Assembly (NCBI GenBank): GCA_022561875.1
Contig: JADFQJ010000002.1
Span: 61,093 to 125,092, forward strand
DNA length: 64,000 nucleotides
Direction: 5' to 3'
Source: Bacteroidota bacterium
GTDB lineage: Bacteria; Bacteroidota; Bacteroidia; Bacteroidales; VadinHA17
In this document: in pieces, positions 45,324 through 54,651 of the stretch
Numbering within the stretch: position 1 is the first letter of the stretch
Layout of the letters: the number at the start of each line of letters is the position of its first letter
Notes under the pieces: model-generated
What the model saw: only the letters and a program-made list of their open reading frames with translations
What the model was told of the DNA's origin: nothing
The model's database searches: none
Made by a program: the position numbers and the translations under genes

Positions 45324-45878
45324 ATGACTGAAGAGATCATCATTGCAGGTTTTGGCGGACAGGGTGTTTTATCTATGGGTAAGATCCTTTGTTATTCGGG
45401 AGTAATGGAGGGACAGGAAGTGAGTTGGATGCCTTCATATGGTCCTGAGATGAGAGGTGGAACAGCAAATGTTACGGTAATTCTGAGCGATAAAATGATC
45501 AGTTCACCGATTATTAATACATACGACACTGCTATTATCCTGAACCAGCAATCGATGGACAAATTTGAATCTGCGATTAAACCGGGCGGTCTGCTAATAT
45601 ATGATGGAAACAGTATAATACGTCACCCCGAAAGAGACGATATCAATATTTACAGGGTGGATGCTACAGAAGAAGCAACAAAGATGGAAACCACCAAAAC
45701 TTTTAACATGATTATGCTGGGGGGGTACCTCAAAGTTAAGAAGCTTTTTAAATTGGAAAGTGTCATCAAAGGTCTTAAAAAATCACTCCCTGAACGATAC
45801 CATCACCTGATACCGGTTAACGTAAAAGCTATCCACAGGGGAATGGAAATCATTAAAGAGGTAGCAACTATTAGTTGA
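45324..45878 (+). CDS. vorC: 2-oxoacid:ferredoxin oxidoreductase gamma subunit
   Basis: This 184-residue gamma subunit has the opening IIIAGFGGQGVLSMGKILC and the conserved SWMPSYGPEMRGGTANVTV. It completes the four-subunit complex and lies 30 bases after the beta gene. It ends the operon; a REP-like palindromic element begins a few bases after the stop codon. Confidence 0.93.
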   Translation: MTEEIIIAGFGGQGVLSMGKILCYSGVMEGQEVSWMPSYGPEMRGGTANVTVILSDKMISSPIINTYDTAIILNQQSMDKFESAIKPGGLLIYDGNSIIRHPERDDINIYRVDATEEATKMETTKTFNMIMLGGYLKVKKLFKLESVIKGLKKSLPERYHHLIPVNVKAIHRGMEIIKEVATIS

Positions 45879-45884
45879 ATCCCA

Positions 45885-46002
45885 GCTCCCCTCGGAGTCC
45901 GACTCCAGTTCAGGCTCCGAGTTGCTGTTACTCCTGAAAAGTCGTACCCCGAACTGAAGTCGGAGCACGACAAGCTCAAACTTAAGTCGTACCCCGAGGA
46001 GG
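45885..46002. repeat. Bipartite REP/BIME-like palindromic element, copy B
   Basis: Hairpin 1 is 45891-45921 (arms CTCGGAG/CTCCGAG) and hairpin 2 is 45941-45971 (GTCGT/ACGAC), again 31 nt each with a 19-base spacer. A truncated third unit, GTCGTACCCCGAGGAGG, is at 45986-46002. Compared with copy A, one stem pair differs on both sides (T-A to G-C), keeping the pairing. Confidence 0.88.
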
Positions 46003-46183
46003 TTTGATTAAATTATTTTCTTGTTTTGTAATAATAAATATTGAAAAGAAATAGGTATTTAAATAGGTATATCTATATATGTAATATGCTGTGTGAGTGT
46101 AATATATAAATCAACAATCCGGGACGATCGTTGTACTGAGAACTGCCTGGTTGTATATTTTTGTATTGGCGAAATTAGCAGCT

Positions 46184-46327
46184 AAAACCTGACAGAGTCT
46201 AACAGACCCTAAGGGTTTGAATATTATTGTATTATATTGGTTTTCTTGAAATGGATCCAATTTTAAGGCGCAAGTTTATAAATCCTGTATGTTTGAAACC
46301 CTTAGGGTCTTTTCCCTGACAGGTTTT
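46184..46327. repeat. 144-bp element with 36-38 bp inverted-repeat ends
   Basis: The left arm (46184-46221) contains AAAACCTGACAGAG and GACCCTAAGGGTTTGAA. The right arm (46292-46327) is its near-exact inverse, with AAACCCTTAGGGTC and CCCTGACAGGTTTT. About 70 AT-rich bases separate them. Each arm also carries its own palindrome CCCTAAGGG. It resembles a MITE-like or BIME-like element; no transposase is present. Confidence 0.8.
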
Positions 46328-46558
46328 GCCGGTATACAAGGATAAACTAAATGTGACCCTGCTGTCATAAATAAGGATTCATCACTTTAAAGTTCATTAA
46401 ACGGTCAATACTTAGGAAAAAATGAGATTTTTTGTAATTTTATATGCGGTTTTTAAAGATTTGTGTATTTTAGTCTGACCAAGTAGTTAATATTTGTTTC
46501 ACGTTTCATTGAATGCCTGTAAAGTATTTGTTTTTAGTTAACAATGTGTTAAAAAAAA

Positions 46559-48157
46559 ATGAACAGAAGTAAACAATATTCTAAAGTTCTTATTACTTTT
46601 TGCAGCTTATTAATTTTGTTATTTATTAATACATGCCGGAAAATAGAGCTTACCAGGGAAGCTCTTGTTCAAACAAATTCATTTACTATAGGAACCGGTA
46701 CAATAACACTGACAGGCACTATTATTGACCTGGGTGAAGGAATTACTAATCATGGTTTTGTTGTGTCAAATACTCCTGGTGTTTCAAGCGGTAATGGAAC
46801 AGAATTAAGTTTAGGTACTGCCTCGCAAACCGGACAATTTACATACAATTTTGCTGAAGCAAGTAGTGGGGGAAATTACTATTTTAGTGCTTTTGCTACA
46901 TCCGGGGGAGAAACAATATATGGTGAAAGCAGTAATTTTTCAACACCAGACCTGGTTGTGACAACACAAACTGTTGCAATTCAGAGTAAATCCTCGGCAA
47001 CAATAAATGGTATTATTAATAACCTGGGATTTGAATCTGTTACTGACCATGGATTTTACTGGGCTGAAGATCCTACTCCCCAGAATTTTAGCCAAAACAA
47101 AATATCTTTAGGAGCTACTACAGAAACAACCACATTCAATTATATATTAACCAACCTTACCCCTTATACCGATTATTATTTTGTAGCTTATGTACAAAAT
47201 GACAGTGAAACTAAATTTGGAACTGTAGGAAGTTTCAAAATTGAAAATGTATGGACCAGGATTGGAAATTTTGAAGGCAGCGCAAGAGCTAACGCTCTGG
47301 CTTTTTCACTGAGAGATTTTGGATATATTGCAGGCGGTGGTAATGATGCAGGATCTACAAATGATTTTTATCAGTTCTCTCCTGATCCGGAAAACTGGAT
47401 TTCTTTATCTACAGGAAGTTCACCTGTTTCCGGTACTGCTTTTACAATAGGTAACAAAGCATATGTTATTAATGGGAATGATTTTTATGAATTTGATCCT
47501 GATCTGGGTATGTGGGTACCCAAAACACCTTTTCCGGGACCTTATCGGTCGGGAATGTTCGTTTTTAATGTAGGCAATAAAGGATATATTGGTAGCGGAA
47601 CCTACTGGGATGGATCACAGGATGTTTATTCAAATGATTTCTGGGAATTTAATCCGCAGGATTATATAACAAATGGCACTGATATAAATGGAAATCCAAT
47701 GGGAAGCTGGACACAAAAAGTTAATTTCCCGGGTACAGGCAGAGCAGGAGGAGAAGGATTTTCTATAGCAAGTTACGGTTATGTTTGCAGTGGATATAAC
47801 GATGGTGAATTAATCGATTTCTGGCAATATGACCCGTTCTCAGCTGATAATGGCTTTGATGCTAATGGTAATCCAATGGGTGTTTGGTCTCAAAAAACAG
47901 ATTATCCCGGACCTCCCGGTCCTGAAATGGTTAGCTTTATTATTCGCAATAAGGCTTATATCTTTAATAATGAATTCTGGCAGTACAATCCTTTAACAGA
48001 AAACTGGAAACAAATGGCAGATTTCCCGGGTCAGCCCCGTTATGCACCGGTTGGTTTTTCGATCAATAATATAGGGTATATTGGCACCGGGATTTATAAT
48101 GATGGTAGTAATGACATATACCTGAATGATTTTTGGGAATATTTGCCCTTGGAATAA
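46559..48157 (+). CDS. Kelch-repeat beta-propeller lipoprotein with two fibronectin-like domains
   Basis: This 532-residue protein has a signal segment ending in a possible lipobox cysteine (LLFINTCRK, Cys26). Two similar beta-sandwich repeats follow (about 35-130 and 131-225; GTIIDLGEGITNHGFVVS and GIINNLGFESVTDHGFYWA). The rest forms about five to six kelch-like blades (SARANALAFSLRDFGYIAGG, NDFYEFDPDLGMWVPK, KGYIGSG, NDFWEFNP, NIGYIGTG, NDFWEYLPLE). It is probably exposed on the outer membrane. It is followed by a small membrane-type protein, a caspase-like protein and a propeller-phosphatase receptor in the same direction. Confidence 0.75.
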   Translation: MNRSKQYSKVLITFCSLLILLFINTCRKIELTREALVQTNSFTIGTGTITLTGTIIDLGEGITNHGFVVSNTPGVSSGNGTELSLGTASQTGQFTYNFAEASSGGNYYFSAFATSGGETIYGESSNFSTPDLVVTTQTVAIQSKSSATINGIINNLGFESVTDHGFYWAEDPTPQNFSQNKISLGATTETTTFNYILTNLTPYTDYYFVAYVQNDSETKFGTVGSFKIENVWTRIGNFEGSARANALAFSLRDFGYIAGGGNDAGSTNDFYQFSPDPENWISLSTGSSPVSGTAFTIGNKAYVINGNDFYEFDPDLGMWVPKTPFPGPYRSGMFVFNVGNKGYIGSGTYWDGSQDVYSNDFWEFNPQDYITNGTDINGNPMGSWTQKVNFPGTGRAGGEGFSIASYGYVCSGYNDGELIDFWQYDPFSADNGFDANGNPMGVWSQKTDYPGPPGPEMVSFIIRNKAYIFNNEFWQYNPLTENWKQMADFPGQPRYAPVGFSINNIGYIGTGIYNDGSNDIYLNDFWEYLPLE

Positions 48158-48197
48158 GCGCCTAAAATGCCTAAAGTGAGCTAAAATGACTAAAAGA
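48158..48197 (+). repeat. GTGCCTAAA-type repeat, locus 1
   Basis: CCTAAAATGCCTAAAGTGAG then CTAAAATGACTAAA lies between the kelch gene and the next gene and supplies that gene's start codon. Related arrays are at 59001-59068 and 61571-61672. Confidence 0.7.
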
Positions 48198-48977
48198 CCA
48201 TTTTTAACTGTTTTGCTAATTCTATTTTGTTTTTGCTTGTTATCTGTTAATGGATTCGGGCAGACAGAAGCAAAAATTATTAATATCGATTTTAACCTGG
48301 TCGGTGAAGATATTGTTATTACTTATGATATTATAAACTATGCACCGGGAGAAAAATTTGATGTTACAATAGAAGTTATCACTGAATCAGGTAAAAATCT
48401 GGGTGCCAGGTCATTGAAAGGAGATGTCGGGAGGAATATTACCGGTGGAAAAAATAAAACAGTTACGTGGGATTTCAAGAATGATAATATAAAACTTACA
48501 GAAGGGATATATGTTGAGGTAATTGCAGAATCACTCCTGGTGATTGAGAAGCCAAAACCTGTGAAGAGGAAAAGTTTGGGTGGCGCTTTTGTTAAATCCC
48601 TTGTATTTCCGGGTTGGGGAAACTCAAGTATCTCAGGTGGTCCGTATTGGTTGTTCGGAGTTGCAGGATATGGCTGTGTAGCCGGTTCGGCAATTTTTAA
48701 TAACCAAAGTCACCAAAGTCTTGAAGATTACAAGATTGCTCTTGATATAGACAGGAGAGACCAACTGTTTAGTGATGCCGAGTCACAGAATCAACTATCC
48801 GCTATCTTAATGGCTGGCGCTGCGGCAATATGGGTGACAGATATAACAATTTTATTAATAAAAGGTAACAACCCCAAAAATTTATCGTATAAACAAAATA
48901 GTACAGGACCAAAATTAGGATATACTATCGATCCAATTAGTAAAAGCCCTTTAATGACATTAAAAATAACATTCTGA
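48186..48977 (+). CDS. Secreted/membrane protein of unknown function (DUF5683-like C-terminus)
   Basis: This 263-residue protein begins with a signal peptide (MTKRPFLTVLLILFCFCLLS...GFGQ). Residues 30-120 form a beta-sandwich-like domain (IDFNLVGEDIVITYDIINYA, KNKTVTWDF). A C-terminal part follows with two hydrophobic segments (KSLVFPGWGNSSISGGPYW, AILMAGAAAIWVTDITILLI) reminiscent of DUF5683 proteins. The function is unknown. The ATG lies in GTGCCTAAA-type repeats, 28 bases after the kelch gene. Position before the caspase gene suggests a possible shared surface-signalling role, which is inference. Confidence 0.6.
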   Translation: MTKRPFLTVLLILFCFCLLSVNGFGQTEAKIINIDFNLVGEDIVITYDIINYAPGEKFDVTIEVITESGKNLGARSLKGDVGRNITGGKNKTVTWDFKNDNIKLTEGIYVEVIAESLLVIEKPKPVKRKSLGGAFVKSLVFPGWGNSSISGGPYWLFGVAGYGCVAGSAIFNNQSHQSLEDYKIALDIDRRDQLFSDAESQNQLSAILMAGAAAIWVTDITILLIKGNNPKNLSYKQNSTGPKLGYTIDPISKSPLMTLKITF

Positions 48978-49128
48978 ATCAGTCGGCAGACCCCAAGTCA
49001 ACAGTCGGCAAGAAAGCAAATAAAAACTGCAGACTGAAGATTGCCGACTTATTAATGCAAAACATGAAAAGATTAGAAATATTTAGATTCAACATTTAGG
49101 ACACTGAATTGTTATAAAATTTTAAGCC

Positions 49129-50466
49129 ATGAAAACAAAAATATTTATCATTGCGCTAATTGCCCTGGTAAGTTATTCTTATGGGCAGGAAAAGGTTATT
49201 ACCGGTAAAAGTAAAGTGAAAAAGCTTTTCGTGGAACAGGAAGTGATAAAAAAATTATTACCAAACCTTGAGATCAAAGAACAAGCATTTTCTGACAGGA
49301 ACAGTAATCAGATCATTGATGCTTATGAGACCAGTGAGATTACATTCAAAATTGTTAATTCGGGAGAAGGATCAGCAAGCGGTGTACAGGTTAAATTATC
49401 ACTTGCCGACCCGGACATAAAGGGACTGAAATTTGATGAAGTTATTTATGTCGGGGATATTAAAACCAAAGAATCGAAAAATATTACTATCCCGATTATT
49501 GCCACTAAGGAAATTCAAACCGGTTCGGTTCTTTTTAATATTGAAATTTTAGAAAAGAATGGATTAGATGCACGTCCACTTACAATGCGAATTGAAACGC
49601 AGGAATATACACCGGAAGTTACTGTAGTTGAGGGAATAAAGCAGGAGGAAGAGGTTGTTCCGGAAACAGCTTACAGGGGAGTTGGAGACCCGTTGAAAGG
49701 GCTCAATATTTCGAAAGAAAGATCGGAGATGATAGTTGGCGATTATTTTGCCCTGATCATTGGCATTGATGATTATAGTGGAACATGGACACCGCTTAGA
49801 AATGCAGTAGGTGACGCAAAAGCCATCAAGGAAATGTTGGAATCGAAATATAAATTTGAACACTTCCGTACTCTTTATAACAGGCTTGCAACACGCGAAA
49901 ATATAATCAGAGAGCTTGAATGGTTAGTGCGAAATGTTCAGGAAGATGATAATGTGTTTATTTATTATTCGGGGCATGGTGAGTTTAAGAAAGAGTATAA
50001 TAAAGGGTATTGGGTTCCGGCAGATGCTACTGAGGAATCAACATATCAATACGTTTCGAACAATGACCTGCAAACCTTCCTTTCATCAATAAAGTCAAAA
50101 CATACCCTCCTTATTTCAGATGCCTGTTTCAGCGGGGATATCTTCAGGGGTAAAACAATTTCAATTCCTTTCGAAGATACTGAACGATATTACCGTGATG
50201 TACATGCTAAACTATCGCGCCAGGCAATTACCTCAGGAGGTATTGAACCGGTTATGGATGGCGGAAGAGACGGACATTCGGTTTTTGCCTATTACCTTCT
50301 TAAAAGCTTGAGAAACAACAATAAACGATTCTTCGATGCTTTTTCCCTGTATAACGATATACGGATCCCGGTGATTAACAATTCAACTCAATCGCCAATT
50401 TTGCAGCCTGTTAAAAATACCGGTGATGAAGGAGGACAATTTTTATTTATCAGAAAAGATTTTTAG
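49129..50466 (+). CDS. Secreted caspase-like (peptidase C14) protein
   Basis: This 445-residue protein has a signal peptide (about 1-19, ending SYSYGQ). An Ig/CARDB-like domain follows (about 45-165; DRNSNQIIDAYETSEITFKI). The C14 caspase domain (about 200-440) carries the catalytic dyad His283 in FIYYSGHGEFKK and Cys333 in LLISDACFSGDIF. The opening ALIIGIDDYSGTWTPLRNAV is typical of prokaryotic caspases/metacaspases. The signal peptide places it outside the cytoplasm. It sits between an unknown membrane protein and a propeller-phosphatase receptor, with a strong terminator after it, so the receptor is transcribed separately. Confidence 0.85.
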   Translation: MKTKIFIIALIALVSYSYGQEKVITGKSKVKKLFVEQEVIKKLLPNLEIKEQAFSDRNSNQIIDAYETSEITFKIVNSGEGSASGVQVKLSLADPDIKGLKFDEVIYVGDIKTKESKNITIPIIATKEIQTGSVLFNIEILEKNGLDARPLTMRIETQEYTPEVTVVEGIKQEEEVVPETAYRGVGDPLKGLNISKERSEMIVGDYFALIIGIDDYSGTWTPLRNAVGDAKAIKEMLESKYKFEHFRTLYNRLATRENIIRELEWLVRNVQEDDNVFIYYSGHGEFKKEYNKGYWVPADATEESTYQYVSNNDLQTFLSSIKSKHTLLISDACFSGDIFRGKTISIPFEDTERYYRDVHAKLSRQAITSGGIEPVMDGGRDGHSVFAYYLLKSLRNNNKRFFDAFSLYNDIRIPVINNSTQSPILQPVKNTGDEGGQFLFIRKDF

Positions 50467-50486
50467 TATAGCAAACTGAGACGAAT

Positions 50487-50522
50487 AAAAAATCTCAAAA
50501 CTGCAGAGTTTTGAGATTTTTT
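50487..50522. terminator. Strong bidirectional terminator after caspase gene
   Basis: A perfect 16-bp stem, AAAAAATCTCAAAACT with AGTTTTGAGATTTTTT, has loop GCAG. The T-rich right arm and A-rich left arm suit termination in both directions. Confidence 0.9.
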
Positions 50523-50551
50523 ATTCTATATTTCATCTAAATTCTGATAAA

Positions 50552-53500
50552 ATGAAAAAAGCATTATTGATTTTAATGTCCGTTGTATTTATTTCTGCCC
50601 CTGAAATTTCTTCACAGATAAATAATTTCAAATCCTATTCAATTGAAGATGGGTTGCCTGTTTCTACTGTATTAACAATGATACAGGATTCAAGGGGTTA
50701 TTTATGGCTTGGTACTCAGGGTGGAGGAGTAAGCCGGTTTGATGGGTATAATTTTATCAATTTCAATAGTGAAAAGGGTCTGGCAAATAACACAATAAGA
50801 ACAATCCTGGAGGATAGTAAAGGAAATTTATGGTTTGGAACTGACGATGGAATTAGTTTTTATGATGGGTATTCATTTCGCACAATTAACAAAGATGATG
50901 GATTATCCGGGACCCTGGTTGTGAAGATCTATGAAGATAAACAAAACAATATCTGGGCAGGTACGGACGAAGGTTTAAATAAGATTGGATTTGTAAATAA
51001 TTATGATTCGGTAAATATTAAGACTTATTCATATATAGATGGTTTAAGTGACAATTTAATATTTGATATTTATGAAGACAGGTATGAACGATTATGGTTG
51101 GCTTTTTATGGTGGAGGTATAAATATTTTAACTTTTTCAGACAATGCAGGGTTACAGGTAGATAAATTATTTCGCGGAACCATCCCGAGTGATATTATCT
51201 TATGCATAGAAGAAGACAGCGAAGGAAATCTTTGGTTTGGTACCGGTGATGAAGGAGCATTTAAAATTGAAGGTTTTACCAGTTCAAGTTTGGGGAAAAT
51301 AAAAACTTTTAATATAAATAACGGATTTCCCGATAACACTATCTGGGATATTCTTTCAGATAACGACGGAAATATTTGGTTTGGTACAGATAAAGCAGGA
51401 ATTGTAAAATATGATCAGGATCAATTCAGGAATTATTCCATTGAACAGGGTTTCCCCGACAAACAGGTACTATGTCTGTTGCAGGATAGTGAGAAGAATA
51501 TTTGGACCGGCACATTTAGCAGCGGTATATGTAGATTAATGGGAGAACATTTTTCTCATTATACAGAAGAACAAGGGCTTACAAACAATCAAATATACGA
51601 TATTGACCAGGATGCAAAAGCCAATTACTGGCTGGCTTCACATGGCGGGGGGTTAATAAAATTAACTTTTCAAAACGATAAACCCTTTTTTAAATCATAT
51701 ACCGTTGATGATGGATTACCCGATAACTATATAAATTCAATATATATTACAGAAGACAATATTATATGGCTGGCAACAAAAGAAAATGGTATTGCCCGTT
51801 TTGACGGAAAGAATATCATTAACTATACAGAAGAAAATCATCTGGTTGATAACCATGTAAATTGTATAATGGTTGATTCCCGGCAACAGGTCTGGAGCGG
51901 GACGCGTGGAGGAATAAGCCTTTTAAATGATAAGGGGTTTTTTACAATTAATGAAGAAAACTGGGAATTACCACATAATGAAGTCCAGACTATAATCGAA
52001 GATAAAAATGGAAATATCTGGGTTGGTACTCTTGCAGGTTTAGCAAAGATTAAAGATAGTACAATGACTACTTTTGATGAAGAAGAGGGATTGTATTTTA
52101 AGGAAATTTATGCACTTGCCGAAGATACAGATGGAAATATCTGGATTGGAACAAATGGTGGCGGCCTGTTTAAATACGAAATAGATTCTCAGGAAGAACA
52201 ACCAATTAAATTAATTGCAGACAATAGCATACTCAGGTCAACGAATATTGTATCTCTTGTATTCCAGAATGACAGTGTGCTTCTTGTTGGAACCAATGTA
52301 GGGTTTGATAAACTTGTTTTAGATAAAAAGGGTGAAATTATAAGTGCAAAAAATTATTATAAATCAAATGGGTTTATCGGAATGGAGAATAATCTGAATT
52401 CCATTCTTAAAGATAACAAAGGGAATATATGGTTTGGAACCGTTAAGGGAATTACATGCTATAAACCTGAACTGGAGAAAATCAATACTAAACCACCAAT
52501 AAATCATTTAACCGAACTGGATCTCCTGTTTAAGAAAGTTAACTGGAATGAACATGCAGATAGTTTGTATCCATGGACTTTGTTGCCCCGGTCACTCAGA
52601 TTACCGTATAGCGAAAATCATTTGACTTTTAAATGGACAGGAATATCCCTTAGCAATCCTGAAAATGTCAGATATAAATATAAGCTTGATCCGGTAGATA
52701 AAGACTGGTCACCATCACGGCTGCTACCGGAACAAACCTATTCGGGAATTAGTCCGGGTGACTATTCATTTTTGGTTATGTCTGAAAATGAAAACGGGAT
52801 TTGGAATAAAAAACCTTTTACATTTAATTTTACTATCAGACCCCCATTTTATCAAACATGGTGGTTTATTACTATTATGGTTGTTATGGTAATTATTGCC
52901 ATTATTACCTATATCAAGTATCGTGAAAAACAGTTAGTTCGTGAAAAACGGATACTGGAACAAAAAGTAAATGAACGAACTGTTGAGATACTGAAACAAA
53001 AAACTGAGATAGAGAATCAAAAAGATATCATTGAACAGAAAAATATTGATATTACAGATAGTATCAGGTATGCAAAACGAATTCAGGATGCAATATTGCC
53101 ATCTTTAAAAGTGATTAAGGATAATCTTAAAGATTCATTTGTGCTTTACCTGCCAAAAGATATTGTTAGCGGAGATTTTTACTGGGTGAAAGAAAAAAAT
53201 GAATCACTTGTTATCGTTGCTGCAGATTGTACCGGTCATGGTGTTCCCGGCGCTTTTATGAGTATGCTTGGCATATCATTCTTAAATGAAATTGTTGAAA
53301 AAGATAATATTACTTCCCCCGAGAAAATTTTAAATACCTTAAGGGAAAATATTGTTACTGCTCTCAGACAAAGAGGTCTGGAAACTGAATCAAAGGATGG
53401 AATGGATATGGCTGTTTGTGCTTATAATAAAAAATTAAAACGCTTGTCGTTTGCAGGAGCAAATAACCCACTTTACCTGGTAAGAAACAGGGAACTGGTA

Positions 53501-53797
53501 CAAACCGATGGAAACCGAATGCCGGTTGCTATTCATATTAAAATGGAGGATTTTACGAAACATGATATCCCAATTGAACCGGGCGATTCACTATATATAT
53601 TTTCCGATGGTTTTGTCGACCAGTTTGGAGGACCGGAAGGAAAAAAATTCAAAAACAAAAAATTCAAACAATTATTGGTTGATATACAAGGTGAGAATAT
53701 GGGAGTTCAAAAAGAAATCCTTAACAAAACCATGACCGAATGGCGTGGAGAACAGGAACAAATTGATGATATTGTTGTTTTAGGTTTTAAAGTATGA
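50552..53797 (+). CDS. Two-component-regulator propeller receptor with SpoIIE-type phosphatase output
   Basis: This 1081-residue membrane receptor has a signal peptide (1-21), about twelve Reg_prop beta-propeller repeats of the pattern DGLPxNxVxxIxEDxxGNLWFGT (25-640), then a Y_Y_Y domain (about 670-765). One transmembrane helix follows (about 769-790, WWFITIMVVMVIIAIITYI), then a coiled coil (about 795-840). The C-terminal SpoIIE/PP2C phosphatase has AADCTGHGVPGAFMSMLG and DSLYIFSDGFVDQFGG (about 845-1081). Typical relatives end in a histidine kinase; here the output is a Ser/Thr phosphatase. An extracytoplasmic ligand would control dephosphorylation of an unknown anti-sigma or anti-anti-sigma-like target. 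Confidence 0.88.
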   Translation: MKKALLILMSVVFISAPEISSQINNFKSYSIEDGLPVSTVLTMIQDSRGYLWLGTQGGGVSRFDGYNFINFNSEKGLANNTIRTILEDSKGNLWFGTDDGISFYDGYSFRTINKDDGLSGTLVVKIYEDKQNNIWAGTDEGLNKIGFVNNYDSVNIKTYSYIDGLSDNLIFDIYEDRYERLWLAFYGGGINILTFSDNAGLQVDKLFRGTIPSDIILCIEEDSEGNLWFGTGDEGAFKIEGFTSSSLGKIKTFNINNGFPDNTIWDILSDNDGNIWFGTDKAGIVKYDQDQFRNYSIEQGFPDKQVLCLLQDSEKNIWTGTFSSGICRLMGEHFSHYTEEQGLTNNQIYDIDQDAKANYWLASHGGGLIKLTFQNDKPFFKSYTVDDGLPDNYINSIYITEDNIIWLATKENGIARFDGKNIINYTEENHLVDNHVNCIMVDSRQQVWSGTRGGISLLNDKGFFTINEENWELPHNEVQTIIEDKNGNIWVGTLAGLAKIKDSTMTTFDEEEGLYFKEIYALAEDTDGNIWIGTNGGGLFKYEIDSQEEQPIKLIADNSILRSTNIVSLVFQNDSVLLVGTNVGFDKLVLDKKGEIISAKNYYKSNGFIGMENNLNSILKDNKGNIWFGTVKGITCYKPELEKINTKPPINHLTELDLLFKKVNWNEHADSLYPWTLLPRSLRLPYSENHLTFKWTGISLSNPENVRYKYKLDPVDKDWSPSRLLPEQTYSGISPGDYSFLVMSENENGIWNKKPFTFNFTIRPPFYQTWWFITIMVVMVIIAIITYIKYREKQLVREKRILEQKVNERTVEILKQKTEIENQKDIIEQKNIDITDSIRYAKRIQDAILPSLKVIKDNLKDSFVLYLPKDIVSGDFYWVKEKNESLVIVAADCTGHGVPGAFMSMLGISFLNEIVEKDNITSPEKILNTLRENIVTALRQRGLETESKDGMDMAVCAYNKKLKRLSFAGANNPLYLVRNRELVQTDGNRMPVAIHIKMEDFTKHDIPIEPGDSLYIFSDGFVDQFGGPEGKKFKNKKFKQLLVDIQGENMGVQKEILNKTMTEWRGEQEQIDDIVVLGFKV

Positions 53798-53998
53798 TCT
53801 CTTTACACTGCAATATGATTTATTAATCCTGAACTTATGAGTTTTTAACAATATGAAAGTTTATTTGTTTATTTGTTGATGAGTTTATTTATAAGATGCC
53901 CCGGATCACCTAAAATATATAAGTTCTAAACTTCTCAACTCATAAACTTATACACTTATAAACTTTTCATTTTCTCATTCCCACATCACCTCTCTTTC

Positions 53999-54598
53999 TC
54001 ACTTTTCATAAAAATGCATTTCCCTGATGTATTCATAAACTTTGGGTGGCAGGAAATACCGGATATTTTTCCCCTCTTTTATCGACATGCGAATAAAGCT
54101 GGATGAGATCTCCATAAGCGGTGCATCAACATGGTGGATCACTGCATTATTCAATAAATCTTTTTCAACGGGAATTTTATCTGTTGAGTATCCCGACCTG
54201 GGATATGCATAGATTTCATATTTTTCCAGGAGCAGATCATAGTTTTTCCATTTATTGAGGGTAGCCAGGTTATCTGCACCCATAATCAAAGCAAACCGGT
54301 TGTTTGGATATCGTTCTTCAAGGTAGGTAAGCGTATCAATTGTATAGGAGGGTATGGGCAGATTAAATTCAATATCAGATACTTCCAGGTCAGGGTCATT
54401 ACCGATTGCCAGTTCTGCAAGATAAAGCCGGTGATGATTGGCAAGAAGGGTGGACTTTTTCTTCAATGGGTTCTGCGGACTGATTACAAACCAAATATTA
54501 TCAAGGCCGGAAGAGTATTCAATCATATAGTTTGCTATTACCAGATGACCGATATGTATGGGGTTGAAAGACCCGAAATATAATCCGATTTTCTTCAT
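53999..54598 (-). CDS. nadD: Nicotinate-nucleotide adenylyltransferase
   Basis: This 199-residue nucleotidyltransferase opens with KIGLYFGSFNPIHIGHLVIA (the HxGH-type ATP motif). It also has VISPQNPLKKKS, ALIMGADNLATLNKW and the C-terminal ISSSFIRMSIKEGK motif (the SxxxR signature). It converts nicotinate mononucleotide and ATP to deamido-NAD. It is last in a minus-strand yicC-gmk-nadD run, 53 bases after gmk. Confidence 0.95.
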   Translation of the reverse strand: MKKIGLYFGSFNPIHIGHLVIANYMIEYSSGLDNIWFVISPQNPLKKKSTLLANHHRLYLAELAIGNDPDLEVSDIEFNLPIPSYTIDTLTYLEERYPNNRFALIMGADNLATLNKWKNYDLLLEKYEIYAYPRSGYSTDKIPVEKDLLNNAVIHHVDAPLMEISSSFIRMSIKEGKNIRYFLPPKVYEYIREMHFYEK

Positions 54599-54651
54599 TA
54601 TTCCGAAATATAGGTATTATATCAACACATCTGTTTGTTTGAAATAATCAG

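Larger units (their letters stand above)
45879..46558. other. Intergenic region with REP-like element and inverted-repeat element
   Basis: These 680 bases hold no gene. They contain REP-like copy B (45885-46002) and a 144-bp inverted-repeat element (46184-46327). The remainder is AT-rich DNA leading into the kelch gene. No confident promoter was found. Confidence 0.75.
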
